From the NCBI RefSeq assembly GCF_902498825.1, contig NZ_LR701459.1, positions 2,589,890 through 2,653,889 on the forward strand: 64,000 nucleotides of DNA, given 5' to 3'. The notes under the pieces were generated by a model. The model was not told where the DNA came from, did no database searches, and saw only the letters and a list, made by a program, of their open reading frames with translations. How positions within the stretch are numbered: position 1 is the stretch's first letter; every line of letters begins with the position of its first letter. The position numbers and the translations under genes are program-made. The DNA comes from Rhizobium sp. EC-SD404 (GTDB lineage: Bacteria > Pseudomonadota > Alphaproteobacteria > Rhizobiales > Rhizobiaceae). Positions 8,688 to 17,050 of this stretch are shown piece after piece.

Positions 8688-9470
8688 TCAAGCCGCATCG
8701 GCCGTCGTTTCGCGGAAGAGCCGCTCCGCATCGGCGCCCGCCGGCAACCGCATCGGGGCATCCGGCTCCGTCACCGCCCGCCAAACCGCCTGCGCCACGT
8801 CGTCGGCATACGTCTTCTCGGGCGCACTGCGCAGCGCCGCGAAGTTTTCCTCGACGAATGCCTTGTAGGGCGCAGGCACCTCCATCCCCATCCGCGCCAT
8901 GGCATTTTTGCCGAAAGCGGTCGTCGGCGCCGATCCGGGCAGTATGAGCCGCGTGCGGATACCGAACTGCGCCGTCTCCAGCGCAAGGCTTTCCGTGAAC
9001 GCGTTGAGGGCGGCCTTGCTCGCGCTATAGACCGAGAGCGCCGGAAGCGGCCGCAGCGTCACGCTCGAACTGATGTTGACAATCACGCCCGATCCCCGTG
9101 CGCGCATTCCGGGCAGCACCGCCTGGGTCACCGCCATCGCGCCGATCACATTGGTCTCGAAAAGCTCGCGCGCCTTGGCCATGTCGACGCCCTCCAGCAC
9201 GTTGAGCATGCCCACCCCGGCATTGTTGACCAGCGCATCGAGCACACCCGCCTCCTTGACCGCCCGCGCGATGCTCGCTTCATCCGTCACGTCGAGCGGC
9301 AGCACGTGCAGCCGACCGGGCAGCCCCTCCTGCTCGGCCATCGCGTCGGCCTCCCCACCCGGCGTCGGGTTACGCATGGTCGCGAACACCTCATAGCCTC
9401 GGGCGAGAAACAGCTCAGCCGTCGCGCGACCGAAGCCGGACGAAGCACCGGTGATGAGAATTCTGGGCAT
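8688..9470 (-). CDS. Short-chain dehydrogenase/reductase (SDR)
   Basis: A 260-residue classical SDR. It has the NAD(P)-binding TGASSGFGRA near the N-terminus, the NNAG motif at about residue 86, a catalytic Ser in NISSS and the YSASK catalytic Tyr-Lys. An Arg follows the second beta strand (TMRNP), which favours NADP(H). The substrate cannot be read from sequence. It is the first gene of a two-gene operon with the alpha/beta hydrolase and is transcribed divergently from the AraC-type regulator, whose probable binding sites lie in the shared promoter region. That layout suggests the regulator controls this pair in response to a small molecule that SDR and hydrolase process. Confidence 0.9.
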   Translation of the reverse strand: MPRILITGASSGFGRATAELFLARGYEVFATMRNPTPGGEADAMAEQEGLPGRLHVLPLDVTDEASIARAVKEAGVLDALVNNAGVGMLNVLEGVDMAKARELFETNVIGAMAVTQAVLPGMRARGSGVIVNISSSVTLRPLPALSVYSASKAALNAFTESLALETAQFGIRTRLILPGSAPTTAFGKNAMARMGMEVPAPYKAFVEENFAALRSAPEKTYADDVAQAVWRAVTEPDAPMRLPAGADAERLFRETTADAA

Positions 9471-9516
9471 GGAAAATCTCCTGTTGTTGCTGAAACAGGA
9501 AATGGACAGAAAGAGC

Positions 9517-9562
9517 CGGACTTTCTATATTCGAAAGTCCGCTTCTATTCAGCGAAAGTCCG
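9517..9562. promoter_or_regulatory. Candidate operator: inverted and direct repeats of GAAAGTCCG
   Basis: In the divergent SDR/regulator intergenic region CGGACTTTC (9517-9525) and GAAAGTCCG (9533-9541) form a perfect nine-base inverted repeat with a seven-base spacer. GAAAGTCCG occurs again at 9554-9562, exactly 21 bases (two helical turns) after the previous copy. Direct repeats two turns apart are the usual arrangement for AraC-family dimers. The last copy ends five bases before the regulator GTG. Confidence 0.7.
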
Positions 9563-9567
9563 AAATC

Positions 9568-10473
9568 GTGACCATCCCGACGACAGACCCCCTCGCCAGC
9601 GTCGTCACGCTCCTGAGGCCCCAGCCCTCGATCTCCAAGCGCGTCACCGGCGGCGGCCGTTGGCACGTGGAGCGCACGAACATGGCAAGCCCGTTCTACT
9701 GCGCCATCGTCGAAGGCACCTGCCGGCTCACCATCGAAGACCGCGCACCGCTCCTTCTCGAGGCCGGCGATTTCGTCCTCGTGCCGGAAGTCTTCGATTT
9801 CACACTGTCGAGCATCGATCCACCGCCGAAGGATGCCCCGCGCACGCCGCTCGAAACCGGCCCCGGAACGTTCCGTCTCGGCGACCCTGAAGCTCCGACC
9901 GAGCTCAAATGTCTAGTCGGCCACTGCCGCTTCGCCTCGCCCGACAAGGCCCTCATCGTCTCGCTCCTGCCGGCCGTCATCCATGTGCGCGCGCAAGCCC
10001 GCCTGATCGCGCTCGTCCAGATGATCAACGAGGAAACGCGCAGCGACCGGCCCGCGCGCGACATGGTGCTCGAGCGCCTCCTGGAACTGCTGCTGGTCGA
10101 AGCCCTGCGCTCCGTCACCAGCACCATGGCAGATCCCGGCCTGCTCCGCGGCCTCGCCGATCCCCGCCTTGCACTCGCGCTGCGCCGGATTCACGCCGAT
10201 CCCGCCGCCCGCCTCTCCGTCCAGGGCCTCGCAACCGCAGCAGGCATGTCCCGCACCACCTTCTTCGATCGCTTCCGAAACGAAGTCGGATCAGCCCCAA
10301 TGGAATACGTCGCCGCCTGGCGCATGGCGCTCGCCAAGAACATGCTCCTCACCGGAAACATCGCCCTCACTGACCTCGCCCGCCACGTCGGCTACGGCTC
10401 CGTCAGCGCCTTCTCCACAGCCTTCTCCCGCCACGTCGGAACCCCACCCGGAGCGTTTGCCGCGCAGGGGTAG
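9568..10473 (+). CDS. AraC-family transcriptional regulator with N-terminal cupin
   Basis: A 301-residue regulator. The N-terminal 180 residues are an AraC-type ligand-binding cupin (RVTGGGRWHVERT, GDFVLVPEVFDF). The C-terminal about 100 residues carry two helix-turn-helix motifs: LSVQGLATAAGMSRTTFFDRF and ALTDLARHVGYGSVSAFSTA, the latter being the AraC signature. The open frame extends upstream to 9451, but that would cover the repeats and the start of the divergent SDR. GTG at 9568 is preferred because homology-like sequence (TDPLASVVTLLRP) begins right after it. It very likely controls the divergent SDR/hydrolase pair and itself. Confidence 0.87.
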   Translation: MTIPTTDPLASVVTLLRPQPSISKRVTGGGRWHVERTNMASPFYCAIVEGTCRLTIEDRAPLLLEAGDFVLVPEVFDFTLSSIDPPPKDAPRTPLETGPGTFRLGDPEAPTELKCLVGHCRFASPDKALIVSLLPAVIHVRAQARLIALVQMINEETRSDRPARDMVLERLLELLLVEALRSVTSTMADPGLLRGLADPRLALALRRIHADPAARLSVQGLATAAGMSRTTFFDRFRNEVGSAPMEYVAAWRMALAKNMLLTGNIALTDLARHVGYGSVSAFSTAFSRHVGTPPGAFAAQG

Positions 10474-10622
10474 AGATGACGGGGTGATGGGCTGAGCGGT
10501 GTGTAGAGGTTTGGATGATGGTCGAAATGGGTGAATTGCGGACAGGCCGCTTTTGGCGGTCGTGGCACCGAGGCAGCCATAGCTCTGCTTGCGCGAGCAC
10601 ATTCAATGGTCGATGATCCAGC

Positions 10623-10979
10623 ATGACCGAGTTACTTGACCATGATGCATACATAGCTGCGGCGCCTGAAGCCCTTCGGCCACAACTTGCCGTCGTTCGT
10701 TACCGCCTGAAGCAAGCTCTTCCTGACGCGGAAGAGGTCATGCAGTACGGTATGCCGGGTTTCAGTTCCGGAGGCATGATGATCGCGGGCTACGGAGCGT
10801 TCAGCAAACAGTGCGGTCTCTATGTTAGCAAAGGCGCGATCAACGCGCATGCCGACGATATCGCTGCAGCCGAGCTTAAAGCATCCAAGACTGGTGTCAC
10901 TTTCTCACCAACAAAGCCGATACCTGACGAACTCATCACTGCGCTTGCCTTGGCGTCCCGCAAAGACGCGGCGGGCTGA
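10623..10979 (+). CDS. DUF1801 domain protein
   Basis: A 118-residue single-domain protein with the DUF1801 (YdhG-like) pattern: PEALRPQLAVVRYRLKQALP, EEVMQYGMPGF, the Cys/Tyr-containing CGLYVSKGAI and the closing FSPTKPIPDELITALA. Family members are cytosolic alpha/beta proteins once likened to frataxin-type iron chaperones, without a firm biochemical role. No strong ribosome-binding site precedes the ATG. Codon use is less GC-biased than in the neighbours, and the gene opens an island of orphan genes that runs to about 13.2 kb. Confidence 0.78.
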   Translation: MTELLDHDAYIAAAPEALRPQLAVVRYRLKQALPDAEEVMQYGMPGFSSGGMMIAGYGAFSKQCGLYVSKGAINAHADDIAAAELKASKTGVTFSPTKPIPDELITALALASRKDAAG

Positions 10980-11131
10980 GCGGCAAATGTCCGAGATGGG
11001 GTGGGTTCCGGTCCGTCCGCTTCGCGTATCATGACCCGCCGGAGCCGCCATAGGTCGGCTCGCTATGCGCTTCTCCGGCCCTCCCTATCGGCTCGCCGCC
11101 GGTCATGCCGTATAACTTTCTTGGCACTCAC

Positions 11132-11896
11132 CTACTTGCGACTCCGACTGAAGCGTTCGATGGGCTTTCCAGTTAGCAAACCAACATCGTACTCGTCCCC
11201 TTTCCAGCGCTCCAAATAAGGCTCGCCGAATTGTTCCGCGTAATCAATCCAGGCGTTGCCGAAGGAATTGACAAAGTCAGCAAGCGACTCTTTGCCTTCC
11301 GAATAAAGCGGAACCCATACAGACCGGGCGATATCGTCTCCCGTGTGATGATAGACGTTGGGCGTCATATAAACGAAGCCATCGACATGGCAATTTGACA
11401 GCCCCAAAGCGGCATTTCCGAGGATGGAAAGCGCGTTTGCCGGCGTGAGGCCAAAATTATTGTCGTTTGCGAACACCGCCAGACCAAAAGCGTCTGGAAT
11501 GTTCAGATGATGTTTCGTGGCCGCGATCTGCCTATTTGCCTTGCGAAGAGCCTGTCGCAGAGGATTAGCAATCTGCTGCCGGATACGGCCTGCTACTCGC
11601 TCGGGCATGGGCTCGCCGCGAAACAGAAAGCCCATTAATTCACTACCCGTGTGCCCGAAATGCGCAAACGCCCGCGCGACGCGCTCGGGGTAAGCATCGC
11701 GAGAGTCCGTTTCCATGCACTTCAGCTCTACGACGACGCGGTCTTCAGGAAAATAGAAGTCTGCGTTCAGGGTCATTGCAGGCTGATCAGGCATCAGGTC
11801 GCGCACGATCTGTCCGTTGCGAAACGTCGGTACGAAGTTCGCGAATTCGGGTTCGATGTTGATGAGTGTCGGTTGCCAGTCGAGATTGCCCTTCAT
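11132..11896 (-). CDS. Uncharacterised protein with PD-(D/E)XK nuclease-like motif
   Basis: A 254-residue protein I do not recognise as a named family. Residues 40-60 contain NADFYFPEDRVVVELKC. D46, E57 and K59 have the spacing and hydrophobic strand context of a PD-(D/E)XK nuclease core, with E16 or E18 as a possible fourth acidic residue. The remainder is mixed alpha/beta without signal peptide or membrane segment. AAGGGA eight bases before the ATG supports the start. It is transcribed divergently from a gene carrying an HEPN-like motif and its GC content is lower than the surroundings, both of which fit an acquired accessory locus. Nuclease activity is an inference from the motif alone. 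Confidence 0.6.
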   Translation of the reverse strand: MKGNLDWQPTLINIEPEFANFVPTFRNGQIVRDLMPDQPAMTLNADFYFPEDRVVVELKCMETDSRDAYPERVARAFAHFGHTGSELMGFLFRGEPMPERVAGRIRQQIANPLRQALRKANRQIAATKHHLNIPDAFGLAVFANDNNFGLTPANALSILGNAALGLSNCHVDGFVYMTPNVYHHTGDDIARSVWVPLYSEGKESLADFVNSFGNAWIDYAEQFGEPYLERWKGDEYDVGLLTGKPIERFSRSRK

Positions 11897-12089
11897 TTGC
11901 TAATCCCTTCTTGTCCGTTCTCTTTTAGCAATTGGAGCACGAGCGCAGACATATACGTGAACAGATAATCGATGTGTTCGGTTTCGGTAAGAGCATCTTG
12001 ATTGATCTCCGAATTCCACATGCGAATGCCTTTGCCGAGATGGTCGGCGTCTTCTTTCCTCACTCAACAAATCGCAGAAAGTCGATGAA

Positions 12090-13034
12090 ATGGTACGATC
12101 CGACATCCAAAAGATGCTGGGGTGGAAGGAACGGCGCGGTGAGCTCCGCCTGACTTCCATGCTGTCAGACGACCTCCGCCAGCTCGGACAACTTTGGGAC
12201 GAGAAAGCAGGCGAGGCTGAGGAGTTTGCTGATTTCATACCGATGAGGATTGTCACCATGATTGAAGTCGGCGTGCGGGAGGCAATCCGCGAACTGGTCG
12301 ACTCCGGTCCACCGTATCTCGAGCGTGCCGAAACGTTGTCCAAGGGAGCAAAGCTGGATTTTGCACTGTTATCCGGTCTGCAAGACCGGAAGCTGTCGGT
12401 CGGGGATTTGGTCGCCCACACCGTCTCAATCAACGACCCGGGACGCGTAGTGGCTCATATGGATGCGCTAATTCATGGCTTCGTGAACAAACTTAAAGCG
12501 TCACACGAAAGATGGATCGAGGAAAAGGCCGATTGGCCTTTAGCGCCGATCATCAGCGACTACGATGAAATGTTCAGGCAGTTGTCGCGAGTGTTCACCG
12601 TGCGGCACATTCTGACCCACGAGCTACCGCGCGACCCCGCGTTCGACCCGGCAGAGATTCCTAGATTTGTGGCCGCCGGTGTCGAGTTTCTATCAGCGAT
12701 CGACTGGGTGCTGGTGCAGGAACTGAAAGGCGCGTTGGCGCGAACCCAAACCACGATGAACATCCAGGCTGGCGACGCCATGCGCGAACTTGAAGCACAG
12801 ATGGCGGACATGATCGCTGCGATCGAGAAGCGCGGCGATACTGACGGCGCACTGCTCCGGCGGAGCCAGTTCGCATGGCAAGCATACGCTAGGGCAGAGG
12901 CTGATTTTCGCGCTTCGCTCGTTGAGGGGGGGTCGATGTATCCGCTGGTGTGGGCTACTGCGCAATCGGAGAATATTCAGCACCGCATCGAAACCTTGCG
13001 CTGGTGGGTAGAGCGTGACGAAGGCGATCTTTAG
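12090..13034 (+). CDS. Uncharacterised protein: HEPN-like motif plus C-terminal LprI-like (DUF1311) domain
   Basis: A 314-residue, mostly helical protein with no signal peptide. Residues 1-200 include RHILTH at 172-177, an Rx4H pattern of the kind found in HEPN RNases, inside a helix-rich region (MFRQLSRVFTVRHILTHELP). Residues about 208-310 follow the LprI/DUF1311 domain closely (TQTTMNIQAGDAMRELEAQM, SQFAWQAYARAEADFRA, EGGSMYPL, then HRIETLR) but lack the disulfide cysteines seen in secreted members, consistent with a cytoplasmic version. Function is unknown. The gene is divergent from the PD-(D/E)XK-like gene, 193 bases away. The start is uncertain because no clear Shine-Dalgarno is present and ATG at 12159 is possible. 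Confidence 0.6.
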   Translation: MVRSDIQKMLGWKERRGELRLTSMLSDDLRQLGQLWDEKAGEAEEFADFIPMRIVTMIEVGVREAIRELVDSGPPYLERAETLSKGAKLDFALLSGLQDRKLSVGDLVAHTVSINDPGRVVAHMDALIHGFVNKLKASHERWIEEKADWPLAPIISDYDEMFRQLSRVFTVRHILTHELPRDPAFDPAEIPRFVAAGVEFLSAIDWVLVQELKGALARTQTTMNIQAGDAMRELEAQMADMIAAIEKRGDTDGALLRRSQFAWQAYARAEADFRASLVEGGSMYPLVWATAQSENIQHRIETLRWWVERDEGDL

Positions 13035-13276
13035 AGTTGGGCACGTATTTCGTTCCCGGCCTTTCAGACATGGCCACCTCATGTGTCAGCTGACCTACGG
13101 CAGGTTCTGGGATTTCGCTCTTATGGTGCAAACGGCCGCATTGGGGCCCTGACCCACCCGTCTCGCTTCCCAGCCGTAGTTCAACCCCCAACCACCCCCC
13201 AACTATAACCTATCTTAAAGACACCCCCGCTCATTGGCCTACACAGCGGCACCCTTCACAATTTCAGGAGTCGTCC

Positions 13277-14809
13277 ATGGACAACCAGACCGCTATGGAC
13301 GACGCCGCACCCATCGACTCCGGCGTGCCGGGCCTCAATCATCTCATGCGCGGCGGCTTTGCCAGGGGTCGCGCCCATCTGGTCGAAGGGCGGCCGGGCA
13401 GCGGCAAGACCACGGTCGGGATGCAGTTCCTGCTCGATGGCGTGCGCCGCGGCGAGTCCTGCCTCTACATCACCCTGTCGGAGAGCAAGCGCGAGCTCAT
13501 CTCCGTCGCCCACCGCCATGGCTGGTCGCTCGACGGTCTGGAGATCTACGAACTCGTCCCGCCCGAACTCAGCCTGGACAAGTCCAAATACCAGTCGATG
13601 ATCCACTCCTCCGAGCTCGAGCTCGGCGAGACGCTGGAGATGGCGCTCGCTGCCATCGAGAAGCACCGCCCGACACGGCTCGTCTTCGACAGCCTGTCGG
13701 AAATCCGGCTCCTGTCGCAGGGCTCGCTGCGCTATCGCCGCCAGGTGCTCGCGCTGAAGAGCTTCGTGCTCCTCAAGGACATCACCACCCTCTTCCTCGA
13801 CGATCTGACCGGCGAGCAGGACGATCTCAATCTCCATTCCGTCTGCCACGGCGTCCTGCGCCTGGAGCATTACGTGCCGGCCTATGGCGGCGAGCGGCGG
13901 CGCGCGCGGCTGATCAAGATGCGCGGCGTGCAGATCCGCGGCGGCTTCCACGACATGGTCATCCAGCCGGGCGGCGTCACCGTCTTCCCGCGCCTCGTCG
14001 CCTCCGATCACGTCGAGAAGGATTTCGGCGATGACGCCAAGAGCGGCACGGCGCTCGACGATCTGTTCAAGGGCGGCCTGACGCGCGGCACCAGCACGCT
14101 GCTCATGGGCCCGTCCGGCGCCGGCAAGTCCTCGATCTCCGCGTGCTATGCCTTTGCGGCGCTCTCGCGCGGCGAGCCCGTCTACCTCGTCACCTTCGAG
14201 GAGACCAAACGCATCGTGCTTGCCCGCGCCAAGGGCCTGGGCATGGACCTCGCGCCCTTCCTCGAAAGCGGGCTGTTGACGCTCGATCAGGTCGATCCGG
14301 CCGAGCTTTCGCCGGGCGAGATCACCGGCCGCCTGCAGCACGCCGTCGAGCATGCGGGCGTCAAGATGGTGATCATCGACAGCCTCACCGGCTACCTCAA
14401 TTCCCTGCCCGAGGAGCAGCAGCTGCTCCTGCAGATGCACGAGATCCTCACCTATCTCAATCAGCAGGGCATCGTGACCCTTCTTCTGCTCGCCAATCAC
14501 GGGCTGATCGGCCATATGAGTACGCCGGTCGATCTCACCTATCTGTCCGATTCGGTGATGTTGCTGCGCTACTTCGAAGCCGGAGGCCGGATCCGCCGCG
14601 CCGTCTCGGTGGTGAAGAAGCGCACCGGGCCCCATGAGGATGCGATCCGTGAATTCACGCTGTCGTCGGATGGAATATCGGTGGGCGAGCCGCTTGCGGG
14701 TTTCACCGGCGTGCTCTCCGGCACCCCGCGCTTTGCCGGCGATCGGGGCTCGCTGATGCGGCAGGCGGGGCATGGACCGGTCAGCGGAAACGAGCAGAGT
14801 GTCGGCTGA
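13277..14809 (+). CDS. KaiC-like double RecA-fold ATPase
   Basis: A 510-residue protein with two KaiC domains. The N-terminal domain has Walker A GRPGSGKTT (38-46), catalytic Glu in LSES and Walker B LVFDSLSE. The C-terminal domain has Walker A GPSGAGKSS (about 278), the Glu pair in FEET and Walker B VIIDSLTG. Cyanobacterial KaiC is a hexameric autokinase; here HMST is found near the position of the KaiC phosphosites, followed by an insertion, as in KaiC-like proteins of other bacteria. AGGAG six bases before the ATG supports the start. No kaiA or kaiB is nearby. The 3' end overlaps an HWE kinase gene by 38 bases, which suggests that output passes through that kinase rather than a classical clock. 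Confidence 0.9.
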   Translation: MDNQTAMDDAAPIDSGVPGLNHLMRGGFARGRAHLVEGRPGSGKTTVGMQFLLDGVRRGESCLYITLSESKRELISVAHRHGWSLDGLEIYELVPPELSLDKSKYQSMIHSSELELGETLEMALAAIEKHRPTRLVFDSLSEIRLLSQGSLRYRRQVLALKSFVLLKDITTLFLDDLTGEQDDLNLHSVCHGVLRLEHYVPAYGGERRRARLIKMRGVQIRGGFHDMVIQPGGVTVFPRLVASDHVEKDFGDDAKSGTALDDLFKGGLTRGTSTLLMGPSGAGKSSISACYAFAALSRGEPVYLVTFEETKRIVLARAKGLGMDLAPFLESGLLTLDQVDPAELSPGEITGRLQHAVEHAGVKMVIIDSLTGYLNSLPEEQQLLLQMHEILTYLNQQGIVTLLLLANHGLIGHMSTPVDLTYLSDSVMLLRYFEAGGRIRRAVSVVKKRTGPHEDAIREFTLSSDGISVGEPLAGFTGVLSGTPRFAGDRGSLMRQAGHGPVSGNEQSVG

Positions 14810-15848
14810 ACCTGCCCGCATCATCGTCTGCACGCCCTTCGGCCGCGATGCGGAGATCGCCTGCGGCCTGATCCGCGACGCCGGCTTCGATCCCGTCGCC
14901 TGCACCGACCTGCCCGAGATCCTGCGGCTCCTGCCCCCCGTCCAGCACGATGCGCTCTGCCTCGTCATCACCGAGGAAGCCCTGCTCGACGGCGAGCGCA
15001 GCGCCCTAGCCGCCTGGATCGAGCAGCAGCCGCCCTGGTCCGATTTCCCCGTCATCATCCTCGGCTCGCGCGGCCAGGAGCTCGACGGGCGCCTCTCCTT
15101 CCTCAACCACGGCCACATCGTGCTGGAGCGCCCCTTCAGCGCCGCCTCGCTGACCAGCGCCGTCGCCTCCGCCGCGCGCGCCCGCACCCGCCAGCTCCAG
15201 GTCAAGGCCTATATCGAGGAGCGCGAAAAGTCCGACGAGCGCCAGAAGCTCCTGATCCGCGAGCTCCACCACCGGGTCAAGAACACGCTCGCCAACGTCC
15301 AGGCGATGCTCGGCGCCACCGCCCGCTCCCACACCGATATCGACAGCTTCACCCGCGCCTTCTCCAGCCGCATCGTGTCTCTGTCGCGCACCCATGAGAA
15401 GCTGACCGAGGATTACTGGCAGACCGCATCGCTGCGCCGCATCCTCACCCAGGAACTCGACATCTACGACACCGAATCCGGCCGCTTCGGCATCGAAGGT
15501 CCCGATATCCACCTCGTCTCCGATATCGCCGTGCCGCTCGGCATGGCCTTCCACGAACTCGCCACCAACGCCGTCAAATACGGCGCGCTCTCCGTCGACC
15601 GGGGCCGCATCGACGTCCACTGGTCGATCATGGAAACCGAGGGCGACCGCCGCTTGAGCCTCGACTGGCGCGAAGCGAACGGCCCCATCGTCACGCAACC
15701 CACCCGCAAGGGCTTCGGCTCCGTCCTGCTGGAGCGCGTCCTCACCGTCCAGTGCCAGGCCGATATCCGCACCGATTTCGCCGAAAACGGCTTCTCGCTG
15801 CACCTCGCCATGCCCCTGCCGAAGTCCCGCCTCGTCCCCCAATACTGA
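14772..15848 (+). CDS. HWE-family sensor histidine kinase with N-terminal pseudo-receiver
   Basis: A 358-residue cytoplasmic kinase. Residues about 15-135 resemble a receiver fold (ARIIVCTPFGRDAEIACGLI, a PF segment late), but the strand that should end in the phospho-accepting Asp reads LCLVITEE, so it is a pseudo-receiver. The kinase part has the phospho-His at 167 in ELHHRVKN, the N-box ATNAVKYGAL and WREANGP, the W-x-E that names the HWE family. No membrane segment is present. The gene starts inside kaiC and must be translationally coupled to it, implying that the KaiC-like ATPase and the kinase work together. The cognate response regulator is not in the neighbourhood. Confidence 0.88.
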   Translation: MDRSAETSRVSAEPARIIVCTPFGRDAEIACGLIRDAGFDPVACTDLPEILRLLPPVQHDALCLVITEEALLDGERSALAAWIEQQPPWSDFPVIILGSRGQELDGRLSFLNHGHIVLERPFSAASLTSAVASAARARTRQLQVKAYIEEREKSDERQKLLIRELHHRVKNTLANVQAMLGATARSHTDIDSFTRAFSSRIVSLSRTHEKLTEDYWQTASLRRILTQELDIYDTESGRFGIEGPDIHLVSDIAVPLGMAFHELATNAVKYGALSVDRGRIDVHWSIMETEGDRRLSLDWREANGPIVTQPTRKGFGSVLLERVLTVQCQADIRTDFAENGFSLHLAMPLPKSRLVPQY

Positions 15849-15984
15849 AGCTTCCGCGCCCGCCTTCGCCCACGCCTTTGCCCACACCTTCCCATGAGTT
15901 TTGTTGGCCAAAAGCGCCCAACTCTCATTGGACGCCCGCAAACAGGCCGACTTAAGGTTGCGTGCTGGGGCAAAGGAGAGCGGT

Positions 15985-16362
15985 ATGAAATATGCAAGTC
16001 CCTTGGTATTCGGCATAGGCTTGGCGGTGGCCGGCTGTGTCGCCCCGTCCCAGACGAGCGTCCCCGGCCCCACCGGCGAACGCATCGTCCAGGCCAAATG
16101 CGGCGGCTCGCCCGATGCGTGCTTCGAAGAAGCCGCAGCCACCTGCGGCGGCCAGTATCGGGTCGTCGACAGCCACAGCAATGCCGGCGGCGCGCTCGGC
16201 GATTCCGTCCCGGGTCCCGTCACCTGGTACAATCTCAGCTACATTTGCGGTCCGTCCGATGGGCGCATGCCGGACTTCGCCTTCCGTGGCCAGTCCTACC
16301 GCCCCGCCACGGTCACCACCTGCAGCCCGTTTGGAAATTCGATCAGGTGCATCCAGAGCTGA
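15985..16362 (+). CDS. Small secreted lipoprotein of unknown function
   Basis: A 125-residue protein beginning MKYASPLVFGIGLAVAGC, a lipoprotein signal peptide with lipobox AVAGC. The mature part has several cysteines (AKCGGSPDACFEE, ATCGGQYRV, YICGPSD, TTCSPFGN, RCIQS), suggesting a disulfide-bonded periplasmic or outer-membrane protein. An upstream in-frame ATG at 15901 would hide the signal peptide; AAAGGAGAG before 15985 decides for the shorter form. A second small lipoprotein gene follows after 23 bases, so the two may be co-transcribed. I do not recognise the family. Confidence 0.75.
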   Translation: MKYASPLVFGIGLAVAGCVAPSQTSVPGPTGERIVQAKCGGSPDACFEEAAATCGGQYRVVDSHSNAGGALGDSVPGPVTWYNLSYICGPSDGRMPDFAFRGQSYRPATVTTCSPFGNSIRCIQS

Positions 16363-16385
16363 TAGCAGCATAAGGGACGAACACA

Positions 16386-16703
16386 ATGAACCGCATATCG
16401 ATGGTATCGCTGCTCCTCTTGGCAGGCCTGGCTTCCGGCTGTTCGGAAACCATGGACTCGTCGGAAACGACCAGCCTCAACCCCACCTTCATGTCGCCCA
16501 CCCAGATGACCGACTATTGCCGCGGCGAAGCGGCGGGCCGCTACATGACACGGCCTGATAGCGTCAGCGTCGGCGTGCCGCAGCCCGGCGTCGGCGGCGG
16601 CTACATCGTCACCGGCAGCGTCGACCAGGGCACGATGGGCAGCGCCCCGTTCGAATGCCGCTTCGGCAATGGCGGCGATTACGTCTCTCTGACGGAACTC
16701 TGA
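16386..16703 (+). CDS. Small lipoprotein of unknown function
   Basis: A 105-residue protein with the signal MNRISMVSLLLLAGLASGC, lipobox ending at Cys 19. The mature part is polar and contains FMSPTQMTDYCRGEAAGRYM and a Gly-rich turn, then ECRFGNGGDYVSL, with two Cys that could form a disulfide. The pattern (TDYCRGEAAG near the start, CxFxxxGxF-like end) recurs in small rhizobial lipoproteins without assigned function. It follows another small lipoprotein gene after 23 bases on the same strand. Confidence 0.75.
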   Translation: MNRISMVSLLLLAGLASGCSETMDSSETTSLNPTFMSPTQMTDYCRGEAAGRYMTRPDSVSVGVPQPGVGGGYIVTGSVDQGTMGSAPFECRFGNGGDYVSLTEL

Positions 16704-17050
16704 GATCGACGGACCAGACCGCAACGACCTGTCGCCGCATCGACGGCGGCACGTCATCGGCGGAAAAAGTCACCGCAACCCGTCGCTGTCGCGGCAGCAA
16801 CGCCGTTCGGCCACGCCGTCGCGGCCACACGCCCACACAGCCACGCCATGCGGCAACGCCGTCGCAGAAGCACTGACACCGCATGCGGTACCGCCGAAGA
16901 TCACCGCCGATCACCGGAGACCGGGTCCGGCATGATCCACCCGTCGCGCCGCAGGTCCGATGCATCCAGTGAAGTCCGGCGCGCGGCGCAAACCCGCCGC
17001 TGACCGGCAAGGCGAAAAACGGAAACAGGCGTTCGCGAAAGGTTCGCATC
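16704..17050. other. Intergenic stretch without a recognisable gene
   Basis: These 347 bases are GC-rich with an irregular recurrence of CACGCC and AACGCCGTCG-type words around 16795-16870. No open frame on either strand is convincing, and no terminator or promoter could be identified with confidence. Confidence 0.4.

Noticed and set aside
13256..15205. 649-codon antisense open frame across kaiC and the HWE kinase
   Set aside because: High-GC shadow frame; the plus-strand proteins carry full domain motifs, and this translation has none.
16795..16870. CACGCC/CGCCGTCG word recurrence, checked as a CRISPR-like or tandem array
   Set aside because: Units differ in length and sequence and no regular spacer exists.
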